Notes: a model not told the origin generated them from the sequence alone. Shown: positions 10,689 through 22,024, numbered from the stretch's first letter. The stretch: 64,000 bases of DNA from Blepharisma stoltei (GCA_914767885.1 CAJZBQ010000047.1:310001-374000); one strand, 5' to 3'. A program made the numbers and translations.

Positions 10689-13600
10689 TTATTTTACTCC
10701 AACATACTTTGTTCTAAGTCTCTGGTTTTTCACTACATCATTATTGTCTTTATTCCAGTGCCTTCTATCCCTAACGTTTTTTCGAGGATTAGAATATGGA
10801 ACAAACACTCCTTCAAGTCTCAAATATTTATGTTCTAAATGCTCAGCTCTTTCTGGAAAAGCTTCAAACCACTCTTCTTTTGTAGATTTATTTCTATTTA
10901 TATACCAAATCTTATGTAAATTTGCATTTGAAGGATTCCAGGTGATAAAGCCTTTATTTTTCTCATCGGTGGTTACAATAAGCTTCACTGTTTTATATTG
11001 TCCTGAAGTAAGCATTGCTGCTTTTTGTGCTGGAAGTTCTGTATAAGGCTCCATAAGTGCTTTGAAATATATTGGAAAATCATTACCTCCAGAAAGAGTT
11101 CCAAGTAATAATCCAGCTGCTTCATTAAGATTTAAAGTCCTGGCAAACCATTCAGCTTTAAGATAGGTGTTATTCGAGTCCGTTTCAATGTTATGGGCCA
11201 CTTTTTTGTGAGCTGTTGCTTCTTTTCTCACTGCTTGAGTATATAAGTTTTGAATGAACTTTAAAGAAGCATCAGGATCAAAAATATTTACGAACTCCCC
11301 TCTTGCTATTGAATTTTTTCTGTCAATTTCCCTTTTATCTCTGATTGATTGGAAAACTAAAGCGAGTTTTTGCTCATTTGTAACGATTCCTAGGCTTTCT
11401 AAGGAACTATGAATAGGAAATCCAAATTGCCCCATCATGTGTAGGATTTTATAGAGCATCCCTCCTGGTTTCATTTGGGCTGGGATTTTATCAATAAAGG
11501 ACTCCGCTCTTGGTGAAAGCTCATCAATTTTTCCTGTAAAGGTGAAATTGAACTTCTTATGGGCGTGATATTGATAATCTCTATCAACTCGCTCTAATTC
11601 TGTTAAAAACTTTTGAGCGTAATAGGAAATCGAAAATCCTTGGCTTTCAACCTTTTCTATATATTTTGAGGCATCAATATCCAGCATTTTGATGACGAAA
11701 TCAAAAAACGTAATTTTTGCAGGGAAAATAATCCTGCGTCTGAATTCTTCTTCAAAAATGTATGGGAATAAAATTTCTGATTTTTGGAAATCGCCTGTTT
11801 GATGCACACATAAAAGCTTTGCTAAAAATGCTGAGTTATTATGAATCGTGCTGGGAAGCCTGCTTGAAACATTAGTTAAGTATTCATCAAATTGATATTT
11901 AAGTCTCCCCAGAAAAAGGTCTTTGTTGTCTCTATATAAAGCTAAACAGGTTTCTCTAATTAAATTCAATTGGAAATACTGAAAATCTGTTTGAGCATCT
12001 TCAATAGCTTTGGCGTAGAGCATATAAGGGAACTCGTCTAATTGTTGGTCTTCATATCCCAGCACATTGACTGTGACGTTCCATCCTATTAGTGGCTTTA
12101 TTTTTTCTTTTGCGATTTGCCAATGATCTTCGTTGATATAAACTGGGAAAATTCCATTAATAATTTCATTAGGTAGCCCTTTGATAATTTCATTTGCGGG
12201 CAATGGCTTGACTCCGTTTTGATATGATCTGGAGCCTTGAATAATCTGTCCTGCTTTGGTTTCAAAAAGCGCTGAATCGATAAATGAGTCTGCAGTTATA
12301 GAATAGACAAGGATTTTTTTTATTTTAATTTCATAGGCAAGTCCTAGTAAGTCTCTTGGCCTTTCAATTTCTAAAGTCATACAAAAACAGTCACCATCTG
12401 GAATTGCATCAATTCAGCTTTTGCCTGAGATAATACATTAAATTAATCAGATTTTAAAGTGATGCTCTCTTCAGCAGGGAGTAATATCAAGACCTCCCTT
12501 TTTAACTCCTAGTTGATGACATCAACAGTCATCTTGTCCTGCAAGAATTCCAGTGATCACCAAAAGGACCAGAAAGCCTCAGGTCGCGTTGACATTTCTC
12601 CAGACTTGACTCCTGCTCGTGTTCCGCCTAAGGGTCACCCTTCTTGGGTGTGCCAAGATGTAAAACTCCTATACGTCCTAAGATCCTATACCAAGCGACT
12701 TGCCTTATACGATAAGCCATATTTGGCATTGTGGGTAAAGGTGCACCAGATAATCCGAATCCCATAATAATAAAATTCATGGAGGAGAAAAAGTTTACGG
12801 AGTACATCATTTCCGTCCATGGTCATATTGTTATTGCCTGAGATAATACAATTTCCGTACTCAGTGATATGATTTGCATATTTTTGCTGTATTTCAGGGA
12901 TATTAAATTTCATTACTGCCTCATTGATGTTTGATTCTGTTTGATTCAACATTTCATGTGCGGCTCTTGACTCTTTCGCTAGCTTCTTTTCTAGATTCCT
13001 AATCAAGACTAATTTATGAGCATAATTATTAAGCTTTGCCAGCTGCAAATTTGTTAAGTCTCCTATTGAAGTTTCTCTCATAATTTCATAATAACAGTTA
13101 AATAGCTCTTTTGCCGCATTAAAATAAATTGTGCATTGTTTTCTCTGGAAAATCCTCAGCCTTCTCGATTCTCCTTCAAGATTATCAATTCTCCTATTCA
13201 TTTCTTCAATTAACGGACAAATTTCTTCCAAATTTTTCCTTTGGTTTTCTGTTTTCATTTCCAAAATCTGAATAATTTTCGCACTCACAAAGTTAGTGAC
13301 CAAATGCACAAGTTTTCTGAAATCATCTGTGTCCCCTCTTGTGTATTCTAATTCATAAACTTTTACAGATGAGCCTTTGTGTACTTCGATTTTACAGTCT
13401 TCTAAGTCGTTTTCACTAATATAGATTAAGCCTTCATACATGTCTTCTTGATGGGATCTTTCAATTGAAATTTTATAGCTTGCATTATTTTCTGTAGAAA
13501 TAAATCGTGCCCAAATTGCAACTTCGAAAGCAAGCTCATAAATATTGTTAACAGCTACAGGGATTCTTCCGCCTGGAGGGACATATTGAAAGGAGCCAGG

Positions 13601-14170
13601 CTTTGTCCCACTTTGAGATAGAGCAGTTAAGAGGGTAGCGTCATGGTTTTCAGAAAAACCTATTGAATGTACAGCAATCGAGGTTCCGAGATTTTCCATG
13701 TCTTTTTGGAAATTTTCCATAATGGGGATCAGCTGTGCTAATCCGTCGTTGTCTTGACCATCTGAAAGCCAAATGCAGAAGACGCTTTTCATGCCTTTTT
13801 CTTTTATTTGTTTATCGATAGCTCCGATTACAGGAGCGAATAAAGTTCCTCCTAAAGCGCTGAGATTTTCAGCTGTGTTAATGACTGCATCAAATCCATT
13901 ATCACTTGAAGATACTTCCACAAGCCGATTGTTAAATAGATATAATGTGACTGGAATGCGAGCCTTTTTAAATTTCTGAATCAAGCTTAGAGTGGCTCCT
14001 TTTGCGTCCTGGATTGGAGGTCCAGCCATAGATCCACTTCTATCAATCGCAATAATTACGTTTAAATTATCTATTTCAGCACCTCCTGCTTGAAAATCAG
14101 GAATAAACAGTTTAATTGCCATGTACTCACCTACGAGATGAATGAGCTCACCTTGAACGATGTTTGCCAT
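10689..14170 (-). CDS. von Willebrand factor A domain protein, split by a SINE-like insert
   Basis: About 1022 aa once the insert between the 17-bp direct repeats at 12421-12437 and 12834-12850 is removed; 413 bp comes out and the frame continues IISGK-SW-IDAIPDGD, with one TGA Trp just after the join. Residues 35-230 are a vWA domain with an intact MIDAS motif (DRSGSM), a conserved Thr near 105 (GGTLF) and a third metal-site Asp (WLSDGQD). A coiled coil follows at about 330-430. The C-terminal 560 residues are helical and not recognised; they read like a very conserved cytosolic domain. vWA domains bind protein partners through Mg2+. The gene lies 454 bp from the RING-CH gene end. Without the insert model the two halves would be called as two genes. 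Confidence 0.85.
12438..12833. mobile_element. SINE-like insert E1 with 17-bp target duplication
   Basis: 396 bp, far less AT-rich than its surroundings, flanked by TTGCCTGAGATAATACA at 12421-12437 and 12834-12850. On the minus strand it starts ATGACCATGGACGGAAATG, like the head of inserts E4 and E7, and ends in AT-rich sequence (TTTAAAATCTGATTAATTTA). It encodes no long protein. The long duplication is typical of target-primed retrotransposition, so a SINE or a LINE fragment is the likely origin. It sits inside the vWA coding sequence and must be removed for that gene to work. Confidence 0.75.
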
Positions 14171-14255
14171 ATTGTATCAGTATTAAAAAATTATTTTCTT
14201 TATAAGTGAAACTCCCAATCATAATGCTCAATATGAATTATTCCCGACTACTTTA

Positions 14256-14612
14256 CTTCCCCCCTCTGTGAGTGAACAAAACCATTAGAAAAATCGCTAT
14301 TTTTTGCCCAAAACTCACCCTCCGTGAGTTAACAAAAATTATTTTAATAGAAAAAAATTTTTTATGGAAAAAAAATTTGATATATAAGTGATAATTAGTA
14401 TAATGAAATCTAGAGCTAATTCTGTTTAATTTTAAACAAATTGCTTTTTTAAAACATAAATTTTATAAATTAAATTAATATTTGCTTTCCAATTAGGATT
14501 TTTTAAATTTCGAAAAAAATTTCTATAAAATTTCTATAAAATTTCTATTTTAAAAAAAAAAATTAACACCCTTTGTGAACAAAATTTTATTGTCCACTCA
14601 CGGAGGGGGGAG
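14256..14612. mobile_element. family 1 MITE (CTCCGTGAGCGAAC family), intergenic
   Basis: 357 bp. Left end CTTCCCCCCTCTGTGAGTGA with a second copy (CCCTCCGTGAG) near 14321; right end is the hairpin arm ending CTCACGGAGGGGGGAG. The duplication is TTA at 14253-14255 and CTA at 14613-14615, one mismatch. It lies between the vWA and RING-CH genes, in the same orientation as the pogo element. Confidence 0.8.
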
Positions 14613-14624
14613 CTAGCAATTTAT

Positions 14625-17600
14625 TTATTTATTATTATTTCCTTTATTCGGCTCGTAATTTTTGATTTCGTAGATTTTGCACTCTGCGATTATTGACTTT
14701 ATAAGGACACATGTAGTAAAAATTATTATTGGTAGAGACATGCTTAAGACAGAAATTGGTACGAGTCTTATCCAGATCGTTAGCTGTAATTTCAGATACA
14801 TAAAAATCTTTCTTGATAAAGTTTCTTGGAGCTGGATTATAACTTTCTTTTTTCTTATTGTCTTAATAAGTTTGGTGAAAAGGAATTTCAATCTATAAAT
14901 TATATAGAGAATGACAGGGATATTGATAGCTGCACAATAGAATGACTGGCTTCTCCTAATTGTTTTGAGTATTTGCAAGAATGGCATAAACTTTACGCTT
15001 CCTTTAAGCTCGTATTTGCATAATTCACATGCTAAGCCTGTGTTTTCTGCTCTTGACCTAGCCAGCAAACTTCGAAATTTGTATTTTTCTTTTAATCATT
15101 TTTGTAAGCATGCTTCGTGAACATACTTAATTGACCCCTGGAAAAACCTGGCTAGGTCAATCTGGCTCTACTGGCAGTTTTGCTCTACCTGGCTCTGTCT
15201 GGAAGTCTGGCTCTCCTGAATCTATCTGGCTCTGGAAGCAGGCTATACCTGCCAGCCTGGCTAAACTGGCAGTTTAGCAGTCTGGTCCTACCATAAAGGC
15301 TTAGAAGGAAATGATAGATATATAAAATGAGAGTATTATTTTGCATTTAAATGAAAATTTGATTATTCTTCAAAATTTAAGAATAAAATTAGTCTTTTTC
15401 AGGCAATATAAATATTCATAAACTCATTAATAACAGTGATTCTATTAATAAAAGGCTCAATTAATTAGAATTACTTATGCTCTAACTCCCCCCCCCCTCC
15501 GTGAGCGAACAAAACCATTAGAAAAATCCCTATTTTTTGGTCAAAAACCCACCCTCCGTGAGCGAACAAAAAATTTTTTTACATATAATTTTATATATAG
15601 TTTATTATATCTATATTTAATACAAATAAAGAGGATAATATTGAAAAATAATTATTAAGTTTGTTTGATATATTATTCAAAGGGTTAAAAAAAAGAATAC
15701 CATAAGTGAAAAGGTTGAATTTAACAATTTTAAATTTAAGACAAAAAAATGAATAGAAGAAATCGATTAGATAATTAACTTCTTCATATTAACTTGATGG
15801 CTGAAAATCTTTGGATGATTAACGCCATAAGAACCCGTCAACTCAAATGATTTTCTGACAAGTTGAGGGCTTACAGCATCTCACGCCTTTGAAGCAATGT
15901 TTATCAGTTGCTGGCGATCAAGAGCTTTGAGGTTTCCAGTTCTTTTCGATCTTCTTTCAATCTGCTCTGTTGGAATTTGATTCTGAAATCTGTTGTTTTT
16001 GATTTGAAATTTGCAATTACCAGTGCGTCAAGTGGTTGCAAATACTTTGTGCACCCTCCAGGGATCACAATTTTGGTTGCATCTAAATCTGAAATTGCAT
16101 TAGAAATCATGATAGTTTTATGACTTCCAGCCTGATCATAAATCAGCAGTTGGTTTTCTCGTCTCAATATTGTTCTGAGAATCTGGTCAGAAATGTAGCC
16201 AGATTTATTTGATTTTATGATGACATTTTCTGGAATATTCAGTCTTTCTCTTACAAGGTTCGGGATCTGGCCATTTTTCTCTTGAAAAATGAGCAAAGCA
16301 GGCATTTTTTCTCCATCAGCTCTAATCATAAGCATAACAGTGATAAAATGGTTCATTTTAGCTGATTGAACGCCTAGAATTCGTTGAGTTCCCTTGAAAT
16401 CATAAGTGAACTTGCTTTTTACATCTCAATCAAATCTCGTTTCATCGAAATTGTAAATGTTAGATGGAACGAATTGAGGAAGCAATGACGCTAAATCATC
16501 TAGGTATTGCCTGACAAGTTCTGCCTCTTTTTCGATTGGCTTAATGCTTGAGGCATTGATTTTTCTGAAAGATAAATTATTTCTGGTCCTAAATCCTTGC
16601 CACCATTTATCTCCACAGCCGAATCGCGCCAATCCCATTTCTGCCGCCAAACTTTTTGCTTTCTCCTCAATCGTTGATCTGAGAACCTGAATACCTTGCT
16701 CACGGATTGCAGTAAACCAATGAACTAGTTCTTTCTCTAGCTCTGGAAATTGAGTGAAGCTTTCTAATTTTAATTTTTTATCAGATTTTACTGATTTCTT
16801 CAACTCATCAAGCTTATTCACCCATTCGGAAATCGAGCTAAAGGAGTTGACATGAAACTTTGCAGCAACATCTCTCATGCTCATCTCATTTTGGTGTTGA
16901 ATGTAAAATTCAGCAATTTCAACTTTCTGCCAAATTTCAATGTACTTTCTTTTCCCTTTGTACATTTTTATTATGATTTATAGAGAATTTGCTTATTATA
17001 TTAAATAAGAAAATATATAAAATATTTTAACTGAATGCATATATTTATTACTAATAGCTTTATTGATTATTAAATTATTGAAAAATTAAAGCTGTGTTTT
17101 ACCTTTAATCAAATGGTATTCTTTTTTTTTTGGGAAATTCCCTTACTCTCCCCCCATAATATTTTTAAAATAATTTCAACTTATAAAAAAATATTATTTT
17201 ACAATTAAAAATTTATATATAATTTTTTTTTAAAAAATAAAAATTAACCCCCCTCCGTGAGCGAACAAAAATTTTTTGTTCGCTCACGGAGGGGGGGGGG
17301 GAGTAAGTGAAACAGTGTGCTTTTTTACAATATTATCAATTTAATGTTTCCAGAGAAATGAATTTATATTATAAGAATATTTTTTATATTATAGCATTGT
17401 TTAATCAAGCTAGGTTGCATACTGCAAAATCAGCAATTTAACTAAATATAGAAAGGTAGACTTGTGGGAATATAAGAGAAACGAAAGTTAAAATTATTTT
17501 TAATATCAAATTATTTATAATTAGTACGAGGTAGAGCGGACTGCCAGGTAGAGCCGTAAAGCCAGTTAGACCTAACAACATTAGCCAGACCCCATGCATT

Positions 17601-17664
17601 TGCATGGTGAGATAATGTTTTCTTGATTTTGAGAATTTAGACAGATCCTGCATTCAAATGACAT
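14625..17664 (-). CDS. RING-CH (MARCH-type) membrane E3 ubiquitin ligase, split by a 2.4-kb element
   Basis: 194 aa after removing the element at 15139-17587 with one GGGGTC copy (GACCCC on plus). The first exon part MSFECRICLNSQNQENIISP CKCMGS (17587-17664) joins SIKYVHEACLQKW (downstream of 15133), giving a complete C4HC3 RINGv: C-x2-C, C-x-C, H-x2-C, then the W-L and the later C-x2-C (ACELCKYEL). A TGA Trp lies in QKW. Two transmembrane segments follow at about 95-112 and 145-170. MARCH proteins are integral membrane ligases that ubiquitinate membrane cargo. The ATG at 17664 follows an in-frame TAA and so is well fixed. The frame works only with the 6-bp duplication model. Confidence 0.88.
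15150..15290. repeat. CTGGC-rich subterminal repeat
   Basis: About a dozen loosely spaced copies of CTGGC, often as CTGGCTCTACCTGGC or CTGGCAG, both orientations. The same motif recurs inverted at the other end of the host element (17525-17587). This looks like clustered transposase-binding sites in subterminal regions rather than a simple tandem repeat. Confidence 0.6.
15486..17303 (-). mobile_element. pogo/Tigger-type DNA transposon with family 1 ends
   Basis: 1818 bp between TAA at 15483-15485 and 17304-17306. The left end has the doubled CCTCCGTGAGCGAACAAAA motif (15494 and 15553). The right end has the hairpin CCTCCGTGAGCGAAC and GTTCGCTCACGGAGG (17250-17295). Both ends are the same as those of the short MITEs at 33738, 44271, 57081 and others. 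The element carries a transposase gene on the minus strand and sits inside the CTGGC element within the RING-CH gene. It is the probable source of mobilising enzyme for family 1 MITEs. Confidence 0.88.
15767..16965 (-). pseudogene. pogo-family transposase (CENP-B-type HTH plus DDE), one frameshift
   Basis: Residues 1-60 form an N-terminal HTH (WQKVEIAEFYIQH to ISEWVNKL). Residues 80-150 form a CENP-B-type second HTH (ELVHWFTAIREQG to GCGDKWWQGFRTR). The DDE domain has NFDET, then IYDQAGSHK, then LQPLDALV, so three Asp with 35 residues between the second and third. A TGA Trp lies between the two long frames near 16424. Close to 15950 the frame shifts: the catalytic region runs in one frame to RLKEDRKELE, and the typical tail LDRQQLINIASKAWDAVSPQ and on to TAA at 15767-15769 is in another. 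So it is either recently damaged, or there is a one-base sequence error. All catalytic residues lie upstream of the break. Confidence 0.85.
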
Positions 17665-18221
17665 TTATATTTCTATAAGGAAAGGTTGTTGATTAATTCT
17701 TAAATTACATTAATTTTATATTATGATTATATAAAAGCTCAAAAATGCACTTATTGCTTTGTTTTAATAATGCTTAAAATTATGTTAAATTCGCTTTATA
17801 TCAGAACTAGCTAAAAATTAAATCTAAAATTTCAGAATTGGTGTTCAGTTAATAATTTTTTATTTGCTCAATAAAAACATAAATAATTTTATTAATGTCT
17901 TATAGTTAAAACTTAACAGAAGCATGCCTTTTTTCAAATATTTGGGCTTTATCGATATGCAAGTTTCTATCCTACTTGCTTCCAATATTTATAATTTGCA
18001 TCATATTAGCCAAACATTTAATATGCTTAATTTAGTCTCTCAATCTCTTTGAATTTTTAATCTATAATAATTTTAAATCCTTGCTTCATCGGGGTCTTTT
18101 ATTTTTGCAATTAAATTTAACGAGCAGATTTAAGAAAGTAAATTAAAATTATATCAAATCCCTTTATTCATAAACCTCCAAAAATTGGCTATTTAATTAT
18201 TGGAAAAAATATATGTTTCAA
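17665..18221. other. intergenic, AT-rich
   Basis: About 560 bp upstream of the RING-CH start; nothing recognised beyond AT-rich sequence. Confidence 0.5.
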
Positions 18222-20136
18222 CTAATTTTCATCTTCATCTGGTTGATAAACAACTTGTGGTATGCTTAGACATACAATTTTTTTCTTTGGTTTTGGCTTT
18301 TCTTCCACATCTTCTTCTCTTTGGCTTAAATTTGTTTGCTCATCAAGTGTAATATCATTGAAAATACTTGATTTAGTCTCATCTGGCTCAAACTGTTGAG
18401 ATTTTCTTTTCCTGTGATTAGGGAATTCTGTAACAAATGAGCTTACTCCCCCCCATCCTTGATCGAACGATTGACTGTAAAAATTCCTAAAAATTTGGGA
18501 AATTAACCCCCATCTGGTCAAGCACAGGTAGCAACCCTACACCCCCACCCCCCTAAAAGCGGTACCCCTATCCCCCCTTTTTTAATGGTACCCCCCACCC
18601 CCCCTTTCACAGATGGCACCCCCCCCTTAATATAGCATAAATATATGACAAATGCCAATTTAGAGCAGACGCAATAAAATAAATTATTATTTTAAATATT
18701 CAAAATTACTGATTTATACAATATCCACATAGCGTAGCACAATCGATTAAGGAGTAGGTGGAATGAGGTGAGAATTTCCTATAACTACTAAGCACACCAC
18801 ATATGAAAATTTGTTAGCGAGCATAATAATGATCTTTGGTATTAATTAGCAATATATCCTGCATATATTTATGAACTTTGGGAACAATGGCTAAAAGTCG
18901 AATTAGAGATCCAAAAGTAAAACTGACAATAGCAAATAATATTTTTATTACCACTATTGAATCCTGTTACCAATTCAGTCCTGCAATCCTTATAAAATGG
19001 ACATTAGATTAGCTTTAATGTATGAATCAATAAATTTAATGCAATTTATTGTGTTGTGCTTGGCTCATTTAATAATTAATGCCATTATCTATATCTTTGG
19101 CATTATATTTATAAATATAAAAAACAAAATTAATAATATATTTTCTAATTAATTGCTAATTAATTTAAATTTATTAATTAATCATAAATATAAAGTAATT
19201 TGTGGACTTAATTTATCAATATAGCGTTTTAATTGGGTTATATTTAATTTATTTTGCTTGTTTCCTATTAATTACTTCTATAAAGAGGGGGGGTGGGGGT
19301 GCCATCTGTGAAAGGGGGGGTGGGGGTACCATTTTTTAGGGGGGGTGGGGGTTCCCCTTATTTGGGGGGTGGGGGTGTAGGGTTGCTACCTATGCTTGAC
19401 CACCCATCCTTGATCGAACGATTTTCATATCATGACAATTTTTATATATATAAAAATACATTAGTTATCAAAAGCTTGGGAAGATGTACCTAATGAAGTT
19501 GTTTTCAGAGACTTTAAGACGACAGAAAGCTTTGGAATCAACCATTCAAAGTGATTTAGTCATCAACCTAGGCTTTAAAAACTTAATAATCTAATAAAAT
19601 AGAGATTTTTTAAAATTTTAAAAATAAAAAATTTAATTTAATAAGGAACAAATTAAAATTTATACAGTTTAAAGGGGTAACTAATAAATCAAAATATTAA
19701 AATTGGTATTTTTATGAAATTAATTCAATTTTTTGCTGTAAAACTAATTATTAAATACTCTTAAACCTCTTATTTAAAAGTAAATAAAAAATAATATATA
19801 TATATATAGTTTTTATTTTAATATAAAATTTTTTTCCAAAAAAAATGTTTATTAACCCCCATCCTTGATCGAACGATGGCGAGTCGTTCGATCAAGGATG
19901 GGGGGAGTTAGGTCTTTGATTATTGTAGCAGATTGGTTAATTAGTTTAGGTTTATATAAATCTTCCAGGGGAGAATTACTAAATCCTTTTCTTTTTTGCA
20001 TTGGGCTGACGTCTATAGATCTTAGAAGCTTTAGCTTAGGTAATCTAACTGCGGAGTATTTAATTTTAAGCTGCTCAGAAGGGTTTTCATGGTCTTTTTC
20101 AATGTATTTCTGCAAGAACTTCCGAGATAAATCCAT
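18222..20136 (-). CDS. hypothetical basic/acidic linker protein, split by nested elements
   Basis: 149 aa after removal of the insert 18446-19907 with one TTA; the frame runs ATIIKDL-SSFVTEFPNHRKRK. The N-terminal part is basic (MDLSRKFLQKYIEKDHEN, YKPKLINQS). The C-terminal part holds a KxRKR patch, an acidic run and a KPKPKKK stretch and ends in QPDEDEN. It looks largely disordered. I do not recognise a family; short disordered proteins of this type are common in ciliates. That the 1465-bp removal restores the frame is the main evidence that it is a real gene. Confidence 0.65.
18446..19907. mobile_element. family 2 MITE (CCATCCTTGATCGAACGATT), TTA-bounded, carrying a nested element
   Basis: Duplication TTA at 18443-18445 and 19908-19910. 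Left end CTCCCCCCCATCCTTGATCG with a second copy of the motif at 19403-19420, after the nested element. The right end is a hairpin of CATCCTTGATCGAACGA and TCGTTCGATCAAGGATG (19861-19900). Same layout as the family 2 copy at 54747-55127, but with extra internal sequence around 19530-19720. Confidence 0.87.
18515..19402. mobile_element. TGG...CCA element with 6-bp duplication, nested in family 2 MITE
   Basis: 888 bp between CCCATC at 18509-18514 and 19403-19408. Ends TGGTCAAGCACAGGTAGCAA and TTGCTACCTATGCTTGACCA are inverted repeats. The inverted repeats extend about 100 bp through runs such as GTGGGGGTACC, GTGGGGGTGCCATCTGTG and their complements. The core 18640-19270 is AT-rich and non-coding. 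It is a non-autonomous element. Confidence 0.85.
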
Positions 20137-20603
20137 TTGCGTATTATAACATTTTTTGAGTAAAGCTTTTTAAATAAAAGTTAATGGATTGATAGAATTA
20201 TGGCAAAGATATATGTATTATTCCAGTAAAATCGATTTTAAAGCAGTGTGAGCTAAAATTTTTGAACTAAATACTTAAGGCATCGTCATCAGAGAATAAT
20301 TTATAACTGGATTTAATAAAAAGTGACCCAAATATATTTTGTTTAATTTTTCATAAATAATCCCCTAGCCATTCCCTAAATTTGTTTCCGAATTCATAGG
20401 CTAAATAAGTAAATTGAGCAATAATCAAAAGAGAAAACTATAAAAGCTTGTCTATTATTAATTATTGTCTATTTATTCGAATTAATTTTTTCCAAATTAA
20501 TCATATAAAAAATTTCAAGTTATATATTTTTAGCCATTTCTTGATGAAATTTCTTTATAAAATTAATAAGCTTATATTTAAAAAAACAGCCAAAAATCTT
20601 AAA

Positions 20604-22024
20604 TTATAAATGAAATCTATTGAGTTCATAAATAATTTTCACTAAATATAATTTACCTTTTTTCCAATTTAAATCCCTTTTAGCTTTTGTAAAAGAATAA
20701 AGGAATTTTTTTGAGCCTTGAGGTTCTGGAGTATAAGCTCCAACTCCTGGAACATCTCTTTTTTGAAAAGACTTATTTTTCATATAAGTATAAACAGGCT
20801 TAAGAACGCTCCTATCAGTTTTATATTGATCAGGAACCGGGCTATCTTGATCCATCATTTCTTGATAATAGACTCTCCTTGTCCTCTCTGTTGAGCAAAA
20901 TCTGAAATTAAACTTTGTGCTTCAATTAAAGAATAATTAAATATGGTGTCTTGGCCCAAGGATGGCGGGAGGCAATGCAAACTCGAGTACATATTTAATT
21001 ATATCCGGCAAAGATTTAGCAACCCAGAAATGGACAGCAATATCAGGTAAGTATTTCCGGCAGTGTGCAGAGTCTGATCCAAATCCCTTTGCAGGGTTGG
21101 ATTTTACCTCGTGAGAAAGGAAGGCTTAAAGTTGGAAAGGAGAAGCCTAGCAGTGTTTGACCCTTCAGGTAACTCCCGAGCTTGAAGCCAAGAATTACTC
21201 CTTGGGCTCTGAGTTGGAACTTTGATCGTCAGTTGGCCGGAAATTTCATTTTTTGAAATTTCTGTGCAGACAACCCATATCGAGCCCAAAGACTTGGAAG
21301 AGCAGTTGTCGAAACCCGAACGCTCAAAGCCAAGGGGTCATGCAGTCTTGGTACCAACGTGATGTACGACACTCTCGGATTAGCGGGAAACCTGTGCAGG
21401 TGATGCGTGATCTAATGTTAAACTCTTAATTTAATATATATGTGTGCTTGAATCTAAACACTTCGGCGCAGGAGAAGGATCTTTTGTATGATAAAGTGGT
21501 GGCGTCTTGCTCGGGTTAAATTTTACAGTTGGAGTAACAGGGAGTTTTCATGCATATTTTGGCCCTGGAGATCTGTCGAAATATTCCTGAAAATTTATCA
21601 GTCTATTCACTTTCGCTCTGTTAAATCGTGTTGCTGGAGGATTTGGCATAACTTTTTCAGCTTTAGGCGTATACGTAAAAGCAGACGGCGAATCAGGCGA
21701 CTTTTTCAATCTTAAATTCGCTTTTGGAAATTTAACTGTAGGAATTCTCTGTTTGTTCGACAAAAACTCATCACTGGCATCATAAGTCCCTGGTCCGATT
21801 TCTTCATCAGAAGACGAGCTTGGCATTCTTTTTGGCTTTGATAACTCTCTCAGCCTTTCTTCAGAGTATTTGTAAATTTTCTTGTCTCTTTCAACACTTT
21901 TATTTAAATCGATTCTTCTGTTGAATTTTTTTATTTTAGGTTGGCTTTGAGAAATTGTCAGCAAATTGTTCCACTCGTCTTGTGAGAAGTAATCATATGG
22001 AGATTTAGACATATATGATTCCAA
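20604..22024 (-). CDS. SHIPPO/STPGR-repeat microtubule-associated protein, with intron and SINE-like insert
   Basis: About 292 aa after removing the insert between 20916 and 21453 (527 bp) and a 15-nt intron. STPGR-like repeats (P-G-P-x-x-Y) are spread through it: EEIGPGTYDASDEF, DRSPGPKYA, PSPAPKC, DSPVPDQY and VPGVGAYTPEPQG. Several repeats are preceded by short F/Y-basic strands. Proteins of this class line cilia and flagella microtubules (outer dense fibre and CFAP families); a role in cilia or cortex is inference. TGA Trp codons occur near 21548 and 20924. The gene is divergent from the gene at 22202, 177 bp away. Confidence 0.75.
20642..20656 (-). other. 15-nt intron
   Basis: GTAAATTATATTTAG on the minus strand, near the end of the SHIPPO gene. 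Because it is 15 nt the frame is the same with or without it, so this one is supported mainly by length and splice sites. Confidence 0.55.
20927..21442. mobile_element. SINE-like insert E2 with 11-bp target duplication
   Basis: About 516 bp of GC-richer sequence between TGTGCTTCAAT at 20916-20926 and TGTGCTTGAAT at 21443-21453, one mismatch. It begins with AT-rich sequence then ATGGTGTCTTGGCCCAAGG and ends TTAAACTCTTAATTTAATAT. A 40-bp segment near 21178 (GAAGCCAAGAATTACTCCTT) matches E3 near 28034 (GAAGCCAGGAGTTACGTCCT). Removal of 527 bp restores the host frame at CLDSST-KFNFRF. Confidence 0.72.

Larger units (their letters stand above)
15139..17587. mobile_element. TGG...CCA element with 6-bp duplication, host of the pogo transposon
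   Basis: The outer element inside the RING-CH gene. The duplication is GACCCC at 15133-15138 and 17588-17593. Ends: left TGGAAAAACCTGGCTAGGTC; right, reverse-complemented, TGGCTAATGTTGTTAGGTCT. Subterminal regions at both ends are rich in CTGGC and CTCTACCTGGC motifs (15150-15290 and 17525-17587). Without the nested 1.8-kb pogo element it is about 630 bp and has no coding capacity, so it is non-autonomous. Confidence 0.8.

Noticed and set aside
12513-12767. ORF inside E1
   Set aside because: It lies in the SINE-like insert and has no homology; a by-product of the higher GC content.
17140-17160. CTTACTCTCCCCCC near the right end of the pogo element, as a possible extra element end
   Set aside because: No partner end or duplication could be found; probably an eroded motif.
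19293-19493. Gly-rich ORF
   Set aside because: It is the translated G-rich inverted repeat of the nested TGG element.
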